Source of the DNA: Cypionkella aquatica
Lineage (GTDB): Bacteria > Pseudomonadota > Alphaproteobacteria > Rhodobacterales > Rhodobacteraceae
Length of the DNA: 64,000 bases
Assembly: GCF_030161095.1 (NCBI RefSeq)
Contig: NZ_BSPP01000010.1
Span: 1 to 64,000, forward strand
Direction: 5' to 3'
Both the position numbers and the translations under genes were made by a program. The notes under the pieces are model-generated. The model was given only the letters and a program-made list of their open reading frames with translations. It did not search any database and was not told the DNA's origin. Shown here one piece after another: positions 39,046 to 47,819 of this stretch; within the stretch, counting starts at the first letter, position 1, and each line of letters opens with the position of its first letter.

Positions 39046-39897
39046 TCAGCCGCAATCAGCGCCACCTTGCGGCTTTTCGCCGCAAACAACGCGGTCGCGG
39101 CCGTCAAGGTCTTGGAGGGTGCGGATGTTGATCAACCCCTGTGCGGCCAAGAGCGTGGTGACCGCATGGGCTTGGGTCGGGCCGATCTCGAGGATCAGGC
39201 GCCCCCCTGCCAGCAGCCGCGCCGGGGCTTGGGCAGCGATGGCGCGATAGGCATCAAGGCCGTCGCCGCCGGGGGTGAGGGCCGCGTGAGGCTCCCACTG
39301 CAGAACGTCGGGGGAAAGGTTTGGCATCTCGGATGCGGCGATGTAGGGCGGGTTTGAGGTGATCAGATCAAAGCGGCCCGAGATGCCTTTCAGCCAATCC
39401 GATTGCAGGAATTTCGCGCGGGTGGCGAGGTTCAACGCAGTGGCATTTTCTTGCGCGACGGCAAGCGCTTTGGCGGAGAGGTCACTGCCAACGCCGCTTG
39501 CCATCGGCATATCGCCAAGGCAGGACAGCAGGATACAGCCAGTGCCGGTGCCAAGATCCAGCAGTTTGAGGAACGGGCGCGACAGGGCTTCAGCCACCAG
39601 AATTTCGGTCTCGGGGCGGGGGTCGAGGGTGTCTTTGGTGACTTTGAAGCTGCGGCCCCAGAACTGCCGCTGCCCGGTGATTTGCGACACCGGCTGATGA
39701 TTGCTGCGGGCGGTGATGGCTGCATCAAAGGCGGCTTGCGCGGCAATGCTCAAGCCATCGGGGAGATGCAGGGTCAGGCGGTCTGGCGCGATGCCCATTG
39801 CGTGCGCCAGCAAAAGGCGCGCGTCGCGGGGGGCGTTTTCGATGCCTGCGGCGGTCAAGCGCGGGATCGCCAAGCGCAGGGCATTTTGCGCCGTCAT
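39046..39897 (-). CDS. prmC: Release factor N5-glutamine methyltransferase
   Basis: A 283-aa SAM-dependent enzyme that methylates the Gln of the GGQ motif in release factors, the product of the gene directly upstream. The SAM motif [20 protein letters not shown] is near residue 113 and the catalytic NPPYIA near residue 181. It overlaps prfA by 4 nt, enzyme and substrate being translationally coupled. Confidence 0.96.
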   Translation of the reverse strand: MTAQNALRLAIPRLTAAGIENAPRDARLLLAHAMGIAPDRLTLHLPDGLSIAAQAAFDAAITARSNHQPVSQITGQRQFWGRSFKVTKDTLDPRPETEILVAEALSRPFLKLLDLGTGTGCILLSCLGDMPMASGVGSDLSAKALAVAQENATALNLATRAKFLQSDWLKGISGRFDLITSNPPYIAASEMPNLSPDVLQWEPHAALTPGGDGLDAYRAIAAQAPARLLAGGRLILEIGPTQAHAVTTLLAAQGLINIRTLQDLDGRDRVVCGEKPQGGADCG

Positions 39898-40949
39898 GCC
39901 TCCATCTCGGCCAGTTTGCTGGCTTGATCGTGGGCGACCAGCGCATCGACGACTTCGATCAGATCGCCCTGCATGATCTGGCCCAAGGAATACAGCGTCA
40001 GGTTGATGCGGTGGTCGGTCATCCGGCCTTGCGGGAAGTTATAGGTGCGGATGCGTTCTGAGCGATCCCCCGAGCCGACCTGAGATTTGCGTTCCGCCGC
40101 GCGGGCGTCATCGACGCGGGCGCGTTCCAGATCGAACAGGCGGGCGCGCAGCACCTGCATGGCAATTTCCTTGTTGCGGTGCTGCGATTTCTGCGCGGAG
40201 ACCACTATCATCCCGGTGGGAATATGGGTGATCCGCACGGCGCTGTCGGTGGTGTTCACGTGCTGACCACCAGCCCCGGAGGCGCGCATGGTGTCGATGC
40301 GGATATCAGAGGCTGGGATCACCAGATCGACCTCTTCGGCCTCGGGCAACACGGCGACAGTGGCGGCAGAGGTATGCACCCTGCCCTGCGCCTCGGTTTC
40401 CGGCACACGCTGGACGCGGTGCACGCCGGATTCAAACTTCAGTTTGGCGAACACACCTTCGCCCGCGATATGCACCTGCACATCCTTGATGCCGCCAAGT
40501 TCCGAGTCCTGCTGTTCCAGCACTTCAAAGGTCCAGCCCATTTTCTCGGCAAAGCGCTGATACATCCGCAGAAGGTCGGCAGCGAAAAGCGCGGCCTCAT
40601 CCCCCCCGGTGCCGGGGCGTATTTCAAGGATGGCGGGGCGGGCGTCGGCAGCATCTTTTGGCAAAAGTGCGATTTGCAGCCGCGATTCCATCTCGGGGAT
40701 ACGGGCTTTCAGCGCGGGCATCTCATCCTCCGCCAAAGCCTTCATTTCGGGATCGGCAAGCATGATCTCGGCCTCGGCCAGATCGTCCAAAGCGCGGCGA
40801 TAGGCCACGATCTCATCCGCGACGGGCTTTAGATCGGAATATTCGCGCGACAAGGTGGCGATTTCAGCCGGCGATGCGCCTGCGTTCAGCTTTGCTTCGA
40901 GAAACTCGAAACGCTGGGTGATCTGGGCGAGTTTTTCTAACGGAACCAT
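39894..40949 (-). CDS. prfA: Peptide chain release factor 1
   Basis: A 351-aa RF1 recognising UAA and UAG stop codons. The catalytic GGQ is in [18 protein letters not shown] near residue 230. Domain 2 carries a PxT-type tripeptide region, and [20 protein letters not shown] is the RF1 signature near residue 290. Length as expected (about 350-360). First gene of prfA-prmC. Confidence 0.97.
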   Translation of the reverse strand: MVPLEKLAQITQRFEFLEAKLNAGASPAEIATLSREYSDLKPVADEIVAYRRALDDLAEAEIMLADPEMKALAEDEMPALKARIPEMESRLQIALLPKDAADARPAILEIRPGTGGDEAALFAADLLRMYQRFAEKMGWTFEVLEQQDSELGGIKDVQVHIAGEGVFAKLKFESGVHRVQRVPETEAQGRVHTSAATVAVLPEAEEVDLVIPASDIRIDTMRASGAGGQHVNTTDSAVRITHIPTGMIVVSAQKSQHRNKEIAMQVLRARLFDLERARVDDARAAERKSQVGSGDRSERIRTYNFPQGRMTDHRINLTLYSLGQIMQGDLIEVVDALVAHDQASKLAEMEA

Positions 40950-41026
40950 GCCAGCGGTTTGGCCAATCGCGCGGCTGCGGTCAAGAGGCTGCCGTCACGA
41001 GGATGCGGCCAAGAGGCATGGGCGCC

Positions 41027-41626
41027 TTACGGCGTGGTGGCCAGCAGCGTGGCTTGGGTCGGCGCGTTCCAGATGAAGCCATCAATCGGATAGGCACGGC
41101 CCAAGGTATCGCCGACGCTGGCAACCTTGACCACAGACCAATCGTTCTTGGGCGAGACATCCACAACGGTCATGCCCAAGGAAATCTGGCTGGGCTTCCA
41201 ATTGGCATGGTCGATCAGAATTTCGCGGTCAGATACCACTTCAGAGACAACCGCAACATGGCCCTTTGGCAGCTTGCGGGTTGAGGAAAACGCCATCACA
41301 GCGCCCTCAACTGGCGCATGGCCGCGTTGGAACTTGCCTTTTGCCTGATCCCACCAAGTGCCCGCATTGCCCTTGATCTCGACCCCACTGGCATCGCGCG
41401 CAAACGGCACGCACCAGACCTTTTGGCCCTTTGCGCGCTTGGCTTTTGCGTTGCCGATGGCTTTTGAGACGAAATTCGGGTTCAGGCCGGGTTCAAGCAG
41501 ATCAGGGCGGGATGAAAGCATGGTGACTTCCGAGTTGGTCGGCACGCAGGCGGCTGTCAGGGCCAGGATGCCACACAAAGCGGCAAAGCGTGGCACTGCG
41601 GCCAAATCGAGGAAGTTTACAGCCAT
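41027..41626 (-). CDS. CHAP-domain lipoprotein
   Basis: A 199-aa protein with a signal peptide ending in a lipobox-like LTAAC (Cys near residue 27). The CHAP (cysteine, histidine amidohydrolase/peptidase) domain follows: VWCVPFARDASG gives the catalytic Cys, then GNAGTWWDQA and PKGHVAVVSEVVSDREILIDHANW the catalytic His and Asn. CHAP enzymes usually cut peptidoglycan peptides. The start at 41626 follows GGGA; a 27-residue extension would destroy the signal peptide. Single gene. Confidence 0.82.
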   Translation of the reverse strand: MAVNFLDLAAVPRFAALCGILALTAACVPTNSEVTMLSSRPDLLEPGLNPNFVSKAIGNAKAKRAKGQKVWCVPFARDASGVEIKGNAGTWWDQAKGKFQRGHAPVEGAVMAFSSTRKLPKGHVAVVSEVVSDREILIDHANWKPSQISLGMTVVDVSPKNDWSVVKVASVGDTLGRAYPIDGFIWNAPTQATLLATTP

Positions 41627-41881
41627 GTTCTGTCCCAAGTCTTTTTGTTTTGCTTTGCCGCGGCGCGTCTTGGTTGATCCAAGCTCACGCTGCACTGCGG
41701 CGGACATTCACCGATCCGTGTCAAAGATCAACAAACTGAAATATGGCTTGGCGGTAATCCGCCGCTCAATTCAGCAGATCTGGCAAGAAATGGTCAAAAA
41801 CGGCCAGTTTTGGCGGCTTTGCGGCTGATATGGGCTGTGCGATGAGCGCTTTTTTTGGGCGGTGGAGGGAACCAGTGCGCG

Positions 41882-42340
41882 CTAGCGCGGGCCAAGCGCC
41901 GCGATCCAGCCCGAGATTCGCGCCGCGTTGACGCCGAAATCGCCTTTGCCAAAGCGCTGGCGGCCATAGAGGGTGATGCCGTCTGGCGTGGCTTCGGCGG
42001 TGGTGTAATCGGGAAAGCCCCAGAACAAAGAGCGGGTTTGCCAAGTGATCCGCCCCGTCTCTGCGCTGCCCGCGATGCGGACGGTGCGCGGGGTGGCGAG
42101 CGCGGCGCTGTCAAGGGCGGCCAGCATGGCTTGGGTCTGATCGGGGGCTGCAATCAGATCGGTGTAAGCTCCGTTTGGCACTGGGCTGATCTTGTCGGGA
42201 CTGGGGGTGGCAAGGGCCGCCGGGCGCGGAGCAAGCGCTACGTGCCACTGCGCCGGATCGCTGGGAGACAACCGGATGAAGGCCATGACCCCCGCCAAAG
42301 CAACCAAGACTATGATGGCGAAGGTCATGATTTTCCTCAT
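41882..42340 (-). CDS. DUF1499 family protein
   Basis: A 152-aa protein with an N-terminal membrane helix (residues 3-21), then the DUF1499 domain: VRIAGSAETGRITWQTRSLFWGFPDYTTAEA and GKGDFGVNAARISGWIAAL are hallmarks. Function unknown. Its start overlaps the stop of the agmatinase-family gene by 4 nt, so it is expressed with it; whether they share a pathway is not known. Confidence 0.82.
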   Translation of the reverse strand: MRKIMTFAIIVLVALAGVMAFIRLSPSDPAQWHVALAPRPAALATPSPDKISPVPNGAYTDLIAAPDQTQAMLAALDSAALATPRTVRIAGSAETGRITWQTRSLFWGFPDYTTAEATPDGITLYGRQRFGKGDFGVNAARISGWIAALGPR

Positions 42341-43302
42341 CTTTGTGTTTTGGCCCAGTGGTAAAGGCAGATCAGCTCATACCCCACATGCGCGCCCGCG
42401 ATGGCGGTGGCGCCTGTGGTATCATAGGGGGGCGAGACTTCGACAATATCGCCGCCGACCATGTTGATGCCCGCCAGATCGCGCAGGATGGCTGCGGCTT
42501 GCCAGCTGTGCAGGCCGCCCCACACTGGGGTGCCTGTGCCCGGGGCGACAGATGGGTCAAGCGCGTCGATGTCGAAGGTGAGGTAGGTCTGATGATCGGC
42601 CACAATGTCTTTGATGCGGGCGACCGTGGCCGATGTGCCGCTTTCATGCACCCAGCGCGCGTCGATGACGTTGAAGCCAAGGTAGTCTTCGGTGGTGGTG
42701 CGGATGCCGATTTGCACCGAGCGCGCGGGGTCGACATAGCCCTGTTTGACCGCCTTATACATCATCGTGCCGTGGTCGATCCTGCTCATGTCGTCATCGG
42801 GCCACAGGTCTGAATGGGCGTCGAAATGGATCACTGAAAGCGGCCCGAATTTCTCCGCATAGGCGCGCAGGATCGGCAAAGTGATATAGTGATCGCCACC
42901 CAAAGTGATGCTGCCCGCACCTGCGGCGAGGATTTTGGCGATATGCGCGGTCAGCGTGTCCGGGAAAGCGCTGGTCTTGGCATAATCAAACGCGCAATCG
43001 CCGTAGTCGATAATATTCATATCTTCCAGCGGGTTGGTTGGCCAACCATAGGGCGGGTCATAGGGCTGCAAACTGCTGGCCTCGCGGATCGCACGGGGCC
43101 CGAAGCGGGTGCCTGTGCGGTGGGTCACCGCCTGATCAAAGGCGACGCCGGTGATGGCAAGATCCACCCCGGTGAGGTCTTTGGTATAAGTGCGGCGCAG
43201 GAAGCTGGTTGCCCCCGAGAACGCATTCTCAAAGGCATAGCCGCGCTGGGTGGTGCGGGTGAAAGCAGTGTCGATTTCGGATTTGGCGTCTTCTAGGGCC
43301 AT
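42337..43302 (-). CDS. speB: Agmatinase-family ureohydrolase
   Basis: A 321-aa manganese enzyme of the arginase/agmatinase superfamily. SITLGGDHYITLPILRAY, FDAHSDLWPDD and TFDIDALDPSVAPGTGTP hold the six metal ligands. Substrate could be agmatine or another guanidino compound such as guanidinobutyrate; motifs alone do not settle it. The start at 43302 is chosen over an extension of 33 residues. It is 395 bp downstream of a class III aminotransferase on the same strand, suggestive of guanidine/polyamine catabolism. Confidence 0.85.
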   Translation of the reverse strand: MALEDAKSEIDTAFTRTTQRGYAFENAFSGATSFLRRTYTKDLTGVDLAITGVAFDQAVTHRTGTRFGPRAIREASSLQPYDPPYGWPTNPLEDMNIIDYGDCAFDYAKTSAFPDTLTAHIAKILAAGAGSITLGGDHYITLPILRAYAEKFGPLSVIHFDAHSDLWPDDDMSRIDHGTMMYKAVKQGYVDPARSVQIGIRTTTEDYLGFNVIDARWVHESGTSATVARIKDIVADHQTYLTFDIDALDPSVAPGTGTPVWGGLHSWQAAAILRDLAGINMVGGDIVEVSPPYDTTGATAIAGAHVGYELICLYHWAKTQR

Positions 43303-43430
43303 GATAAACTCGCGGATAAACGCGCTTGCGTCTTTCCCCCGAAGGGCCGGAGACGCGCGGATCCGGGGGTGCAGAGGAAGCCAGCCGCAGGATGTTGTCA
43401 AGTCTGATACGGCGGCTTTGGCGGGGCTGT

Positions 43431-43470
43431 CGAACCCTCCGGGGGGAGTATTTCAAAAAGAGCAAATCGG
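43431..43470 (+). repeat. Dispersed GAGTATTT element, copy upstream of speB
   Basis: CCCTCCGGGGGGAGTATTTC followed by AAAAAGAGCAAAT. The tail matches the copy at 28380 and the GC-rich front resembles copies at 36647 and 51363. Confidence 0.5.
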
Positions 43471-43511
43471 GGCGCGGGGCGGTGTTGTGCCAAAACGCGG
43501 CGAATCAACGG

Positions 43512-43580
43512 TTAATCGGCTGATTTTCCAGCGGAATCGCTGTCTGGAAAACGGCCATAAACCGTATGGAAAGCGGCCAT
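43512..43580 (-). CDS. Possible 22-aa peptide (doubtful)
   Basis: Reads MAAFHTVYGRFPDSDSAGKS then AD and stop on the minus strand. No ribosome binding site is evident. Composition looks protein-like, and it could be an upstream peptide of the agmatinase transcript or a gene relic. Coding status is not supported beyond an ATG-to-stop frame. Confidence 0.2.
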   Translation of the reverse strand: MAAFHTVYGRFPDSDSAGKSAD

Positions 43581-43645
43581 ACTTTTTGCGGGCTTTGGCG
43601 GGATTAAGCGGGCGGGCGGTGGGTGTGGGTCTAACCCGCCAGGCG

Positions 43646-43671
43646 GAGTATTCAGATTGCCCTGAATACTC
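43646..43671 (-). terminator. 10-bp stem hairpin downstream of the aminotransferase
   Basis: GAGTATTCAG and CTGAATACTC pair perfectly across 6 nt, 27 nt past the aminotransferase stop. It looks like the GAGTATT element folded on itself. No T-run; likely a 3' transcript end or stabiliser. Confidence 0.5.
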
Positions 43672-43697
43672 TGCGCGACGTTGTGCTGCCGTTTCGG

Positions 43698-45095
43698 TCA
43701 GCCCAGACGATGCCCTTCGCGCACCAGATCGTCGCTGACGCGGCGGATGGCGGTTTCGAGCGTATCTACGACAAAATCAACTTCTGCTTCGGTGATGATC
43801 AAGGGCGGCGACATCACATTCAGATGGCCGATCGGGCGCACCAGCAGGCCGAGGGATTCGCAGACATCCGAGATGCGTTTGCTTTCATTCACCTCATCGG
43901 GCAGCAGCTCTTTGGTGGCTTTATTGGCGACGTTTTCCACGCAAAGCATAAGGCCCTGCCCGCGCACATTGCCAACCAGCGGCAGATCGGCGAGCGTTTG
44001 CAGACGGGTGTTGAAATAGGCGCCGACGCGGGCTGCATTGGCCAGCAGGCCCTCGCGGTCGAGAATCTCGATGTTTTTGAGCGCGCAGGCGCAGGAAACC
44101 GGATGGCCGGAATAGGTCAGGCCGGTGGTGAACCAGCGATGACCGCCGCTGGCCATCGCGTCCCAGATGCGGTCAGACAAGATCAAAGCGCCCAACGGCA
44201 GGTAGCCCGAGGTCAGGCCTTTGGCGCAGGTGATCATATCGGGCTGCACGCCGAACGCATCTTCCGAGGCGAACCAATGGCCGATCCGGCCAAAGGCGGT
44301 CACCACCTCGTCCGCAATGAACAGGATGTCGTGGCGCTGGCAGACCTCCCACATCCGGCGCAGATAACCTTGGGGGGGCACGATGATGCCGCCCGAGGCC
44401 TGAATCGGTTCTGCGATAAAGCCGCCGATGCGGTCGGCACCGACTTTGGCGATCAGGGCTTCAAATTCCGCGATCAGGTCATCGCAGAATTGCGCTTCGG
44501 TCATATGGTCGGGGCGGCGGTAGGGGTTGGGGCAAGACAGATGGTGGATGCCTTCGGTCTTGTAGCGGAATTCCTCGATCCGGTCGCCGTTGCGCTTGCC
44601 GACCGATTGGGTCAGGTAGGTCGAGCCGTGGTAAGAGTTTTCCCGCGCCACGATGTCGGTTTTATCAGGGTTGCCGCGCGCGTGGTGGTAATAGCTGACC
44701 ACACGCACCGCCGTATCGACCGCCGTAGAGCCGCCGGTGGTGAAATGCACGCGGTTCAGATCACCGGGGGCCAGTTCAGCCAGTTTGGCGGCAAGGCGGG
44801 CGGCGGGATCATTGGTCATGTCAACAAAGTGGTTGGCGAAGGCCAGACGTTCGGCCTGTTCGGCAATCGCATCGGCCATTTCCCGACGACCCAAGCCGAT
44901 ATTGGTGCACCACATGCCGCCTACGGCGTCGAAATACTCGCGCCCCTGTTCATCCCAGAGTTTCGCCCCCTGCCCGCGTGCGATCACCAAAGAGCCGGCT
45001 TTCTCGAACGGCCCGAAGTTTGCCCAAGGGTGCAGGACATGGGCGCGGTCCATCTCAAACGCAGAGGTGTTCGGCAGGCTTGCGGGGGCATTCAT
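43698..45095 (-). CDS. Class III PLP-dependent aminotransferase
   Basis: A 465-aa fold-type I aminotransferase of the omega-amino acid:pyruvate / putrescine group. Signatures: DAVGGMWCTNIGLGRREMADA near residue 56, TTGGSTAVDTAVR, then ILFIADEVVTAFGRIG and the PLP Lys in CAKGLTSGYLPLGA. Likely substrates are omega-amino acids, polyamines or taurine-like amines; not decided by sequence. A TTTGATCAAA palindrome 65 bp upstream also occurs before the M20 gene at 46826. Confidence 0.88.
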   Translation of the reverse strand: MNAPASLPNTSAFEMDRAHVLHPWANFGPFEKAGSLVIARGQGAKLWDEQGREYFDAVGGMWCTNIGLGRREMADAIAEQAERLAFANHFVDMTNDPAARLAAKLAELAPGDLNRVHFTTGGSTAVDTAVRVVSYYHHARGNPDKTDIVARENSYHGSTYLTQSVGKRNGDRIEEFRYKTEGIHHLSCPNPYRRPDHMTEAQFCDDLIAEFEALIAKVGADRIGGFIAEPIQASGGIIVPPQGYLRRMWEVCQRHDILFIADEVVTAFGRIGHWFASEDAFGVQPDMITCAKGLTSGYLPLGALILSDRIWDAMASGGHRWFTTGLTYSGHPVSCACALKNIEILDREGLLANAARVGAYFNTRLQTLADLPLVGNVRGQGLMLCVENVANKATKELLPDEVNESKRISDVCESLGLLVRPIGHLNVMSPPLIITEAEVDFVVDTLETAIRRVSDDLVREGHRLG

Positions 45096-45159
45096 TTTGA
45101 ATCTCCAGTCAATATGATTTGGCCAACATAGCCAAAGCCCATAAAAATGCCAGAGGGTA

Positions 45160-45169
45160 TTTGATCAAA
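45160..45169. promoter_or_regulatory. TTTGATCAAA palindrome upstream of the aminotransferase
   Basis: Perfect 10-bp palindrome in the 77-bp gap, 65 bp before the aminotransferase start. The identical 10-mer lies 24 bp upstream of the M20 amidohydrolase start (46850-46859). Possible shared operator. Confidence 0.4.
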
Positions 45170-45172
45170 AGT

Positions 45173-45589
45173 TTAGAACAGGCTTTGCTTTGCTTTCGAC
45201 AGCTTGAAGCCATGCCCGCCGGGGTTCGTACATTCCATGCCGGATTTTTCAGAGGTGCAGGTGAACGGGCCAAGCGTGATCGACTTGCCATACCCCAACT
45301 CGACGCCGCCGGGATCGGCAACGGCATCCGAGACGCATGCCAGATAGCCTTTGCCGCCCGCGTCGACGGCAAAGCTGCTGCCCCAGTCAAATTCGCAATC
45401 CGCCGGGGCTTTGCGGTAGGTGGGGGTCAGTGACGCCATATCGCAGCGCACTTGCGCGTAATCGCCGGTCGAGATCGCGCATTGGATATTGCCCGAGGGC
45501 GAATGAAAGGCGAGGTAATCGTCGGCACAGGCCGGGGCTGCGATAAACGGGGCTGCGAGCAAAGTGAGGGCAAAGGTGAGGCGGTTCAT
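45173..45589 (-). CDS. DUF6636-type secreted protein
   Basis: A 138-aa exported protein. The signal peptide MNRLTFALTLLAAPFIAAPACA is cleaved near residue 22; the mature part has YLAFHSPSGNIQCAIS, VRCDM, DCEFDW, LACVSD, FTCTSEKSGMECTN, with six regularly placed Cys giving up to three disulfides. The F-x-S-P-S-G-N-I-x-C motif is that of DUF6636. Function unknown. The start at 45589 is chosen because AGGAG lies 6 nt upstream; the ATG five codons earlier has no RBS. Confidence 0.82.
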   Translation of the reverse strand: MNRLTFALTLLAAPFIAAPACADDYLAFHSPSGNIQCAISTGDYAQVRCDMASLTPTYRKAPADCEFDWGSSFAVDAGGKGYLACVSDAVADPGGVELGYGKSITLGPFTCTSEKSGMECTNPGGHGFKLSKAKQSLF

Positions 45590-45662
45590 AATGGCTCCTG
45601 TCATATCAATGGCAGCAGCTTAGCGCAGCCGGGGGCGGCTGCGCTAGAAAGTTATGCGGCGA

Positions 45663-46826
45663 TCAGGCCAAGGGTTGCGCGCGTTCAACCAGACGCGCGA
45701 AGAACGACGCACCGATTGGGGCGGCTTCGTCGTTGAAATCATAGGCTGCGTGGTGCAGGCCAGCGCCCGGCCCGGTGCCCATGAACAGATAGGCGCCTTT
45801 GCGGGCTTCGAGCATGTAAGAGAAATCTTCCGAGCCCATTTCACGCACGGAATTGCCGTTCACCGAGGTTTCGCCAACGACTTCGGCGGCGACTTCGGTG
45901 GCGAAAGCGGCTTGCTCTGCGTGGTTGATGGTGGCGGGATAGCCCCAGTCATAGTCGATGCGGGCCTGCACACCGTAAGCGGCCGCATGACCTTCGACGA
46001 TCTCATAGAAGCGCTTTTTCAGCAGGGCGCGGACTTCGGGTTTGAAGCAGCGGATGGTGGCGGCGAACATCGCCTCTTCGGGGATGATGTTGGAAGCGGT
46101 GCCAGAGTTCACCATCGTCACCGACAAAACCGCCTCGTCCAAAGCATAGATGTTGCGCGGGATGATGGTCTGGATTGCCGAGATCATGCCGACCAAAGCC
46201 ACAATCGGATCAATGGTTTCATGCGGGGTGGCGCCATGGCCGCCCTTGCCGGTGAGATAGACATAGGCGGTATCGACGCTTGCCATCAGCGCGCCGGGGG
46301 TCGTCAGGAAATGCCCAAAGGGCACGTTCGGCGCGTTGTGGATGCCGTAGACCTGTTCGACAGCAAAGCGGTCCATCACGCCCTCGTTCACCATCACCAT
46401 GCCGCCCGCGCCGTCTTCCTCGGCGGGTTGGAACATCAGCGCCACGCGGCCCTTGAAGCGGCGGGTTTCGGCCAGATATTTCGCCGCCCCCAGCAGCATG
46501 GTCACATGGCCATCATGGCCGCAGGCGTGCATCTTGCCGGGGATGGTCGAGGCGTATTCGGCCCCGGTGATTTCCTGAATAGGCAACGCATCCATATCGG
46601 CGCGCAGGCCGATGGTCGGGCCATCTCCCTGTCCGTTGATGATGGCGACGATGCCGGTCTTGGCGATGCCGGGGTGAATCTCATCAACGCCGATTTCGCG
46701 CAAACGCTCGACGATATAAGCAGCGGTGTTGTGGCAATCGAAAGACAGCTCTGGATTCGCGTGCAAATGCCTGCGCCAGCCCTTCATTTCCTCGGCATAA
46801 GCGGCGATACGGTTGAGGACGGGCAT
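45663..46826 (-). CDS. M20 family amidohydrolase (hippurate hydrolase / N-acyl amino acid deacylase type)
   Basis: A 387-aa dimetal amidohydrolase. WRRHLHANPELSFDCHNTA is the family N-terminus, MHACGHDGHVTMLLGAAKYL holds metal ligands and FQPAEEDGAGGMVMV the catalytic Glu, followed by the dimerisation domain GGHGATPHETIDPI and GSEDFSYMLEARKG near the end. It removes acyl groups from amino acids; the exact acyl group is not known. Divergent from mazG. Confidence 0.9.
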   Translation of the reverse strand: MPVLNRIAAYAEEMKGWRRHLHANPELSFDCHNTAAYIVERLREIGVDEIHPGIAKTGIVAIINGQGDGPTIGLRADMDALPIQEITGAEYASTIPGKMHACGHDGHVTMLLGAAKYLAETRRFKGRVALMFQPAEEDGAGGMVMVNEGVMDRFAVEQVYGIHNAPNVPFGHFLTTPGALMASVDTAYVYLTGKGGHGATPHETIDPIVALVGMISAIQTIIPRNIYALDEAVLSVTMVNSGTASNIIPEEAMFAATIRCFKPEVRALLKKRFYEIVEGHAAAYGVQARIDYDWGYPATINHAEQAAFATEVAAEVVGETSVNGNSVREMGSEDFSYMLEARKGAYLFMGTGPGAGLHHAAYDFNDEAAPIGASFFARLVERAQPLA

Positions 46827-46849
46827 GCGGGACTCCTGATTTGCTAGCC

Positions 46850-46859
46850 TTTGATCAAA
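46850..46859. promoter_or_regulatory. TTTGATCAAA palindrome in M20/mazG divergent region
   Basis: Second copy of the palindrome seen at 45160, 24 bp before the M20 start and 23 bp before mazG. Its position would overlap a promoter of either gene. Confidence 0.4.
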
Positions 46860-46881
46860 TCTTATCTGGAAGGGATCGGCA

Positions 46882-47718
46882 ATGCCCCTGCCCCATTCTG
46901 ACGACCGCTCCGATCAACTTGTGCGTGATCCTGATGGCGGCATCGCGCGGCTTTTGGAGATCATGCGGCGGCTGCGCGATCCGGTTTCGGGCTGCCCGTG
47001 GGATATCGAGCAGGATTTCGCCAGCATCGTGCCCTATACGATCGAGGAAGCCCATGAGGTAGCGGACGCAGTCGCGCGGCAGGCTTGGGATGAATTGCCG
47101 GGCGAATTGGGCGACCTTTTGTTGCAGGTGGTGTTTCATGCCCAGATGGCGACCGATCAGGGGATCTTTGGATTTCAGGACGTGGTTCGGGCGATTTCTG
47201 ACAAGATGATCGCGCGGCATCCGCATGTGTTTGGCACCGAATCCCGCGACAAATCGTCCGAACAGCAGACGCTGGATTGGGAGAAGATCAAGGCCGCTGA
47301 ACGCGGTGGCCAGACAGCCCGCGTGCTGGACGGTGTGGCTTTGGGTCTGCCGGGGCTGACCCGCGCGGTGAAACTGCAAAAGCGCGCGGCGCGGGTGGGG
47401 TTTGACTGGCCTTCCACCGATGAGGTGGTTGCCAAAATCGCCGAAGAAGCCGCCGAACTGGTCGAGGCGCGCGATCAGTTGACCCAAGCGGAAGTCACTG
47501 AAGAATTTGGCGATTTGCTGTTTGTGATGGCCAATCTAGCGCGGCATCTTAAGGTTGACCCAGAAGCTGCCTTGCGTGCGGCCAATGCCAAATTCAGCCG
47601 CCGCTTTGCTCGGATTGAGGATTGGCTGGCAGAGGCGGGACGCAGCCCTGCTGACAGCGATCTGGCGGAAATGGATGCGTTGTGGAATCGCGCCAAGGCC
47701 GAGGAAAAATCGCGCTAG
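46882..47718 (+). CDS. mazG: Nucleoside triphosphate pyrophosphohydrolase MazG
   Basis: A 278-aa all-alpha NTP pyrophosphatase that removes abnormal NTPs or lowers nucleotide alarmone levels. Two MazG domains: the first with GCPWDIEQDF, TIEEAHEVADAV and ELGDLLLQVVFHAQMA, the second with KIAEEAAELVEARD and EFGDLLFVMANLARHL, each bearing the E-x-x-E and E-x-x-D metal motifs. The length is a little over E. coli MazG (263). Confidence 0.95.
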   Translation: MPLPHSDDRSDQLVRDPDGGIARLLEIMRRLRDPVSGCPWDIEQDFASIVPYTIEEAHEVADAVARQAWDELPGELGDLLLQVVFHAQMATDQGIFGFQDVVRAISDKMIARHPHVFGTESRDKSSEQQTLDWEKIKAAERGGQTARVLDGVALGLPGLTRAVKLQKRAARVGFDWPSTDEVVAKIAEEAAELVEARDQLTQAEVTEEFGDLLFVMANLARHLKVDPEAALRAANAKFSRRFARIEDWLAEAGRSPADSDLAEMDALWNRAKAEEKSR

Positions 47719-47819
47719 GCGGCGGGTGGCGCAGCGGTCAAAGCTATTTACTCAGGTATTGACGCATCAGGCCGCATCGGCTTTAAGCGCGCCTAGATAC
47801 CTGACAAAAGGACTCAACC

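Larger units (their letters stand above)
43303..43697. other. Non-coding gap between aminotransferase and agmatinase genes
   Basis: A 395-bp stretch on the 5' side of the agmatinase gene. It holds a GAGTATTT dispersed element (43431-43470), a possible 22-aa frame (43512-43580), an 8-bp inverted repeat TTTTCCAG/CTGGAAAA near 43525-43550, and a 10-bp hairpin (43646-43671). No long gene is present. Confidence 0.6.

Noticed and set aside
47802-47816. TGA-N9-TCA as a proven iron box
   Set aside because: Only six defined bases, overlapping the ribosome binding site; too degenerate to list as a separate site.
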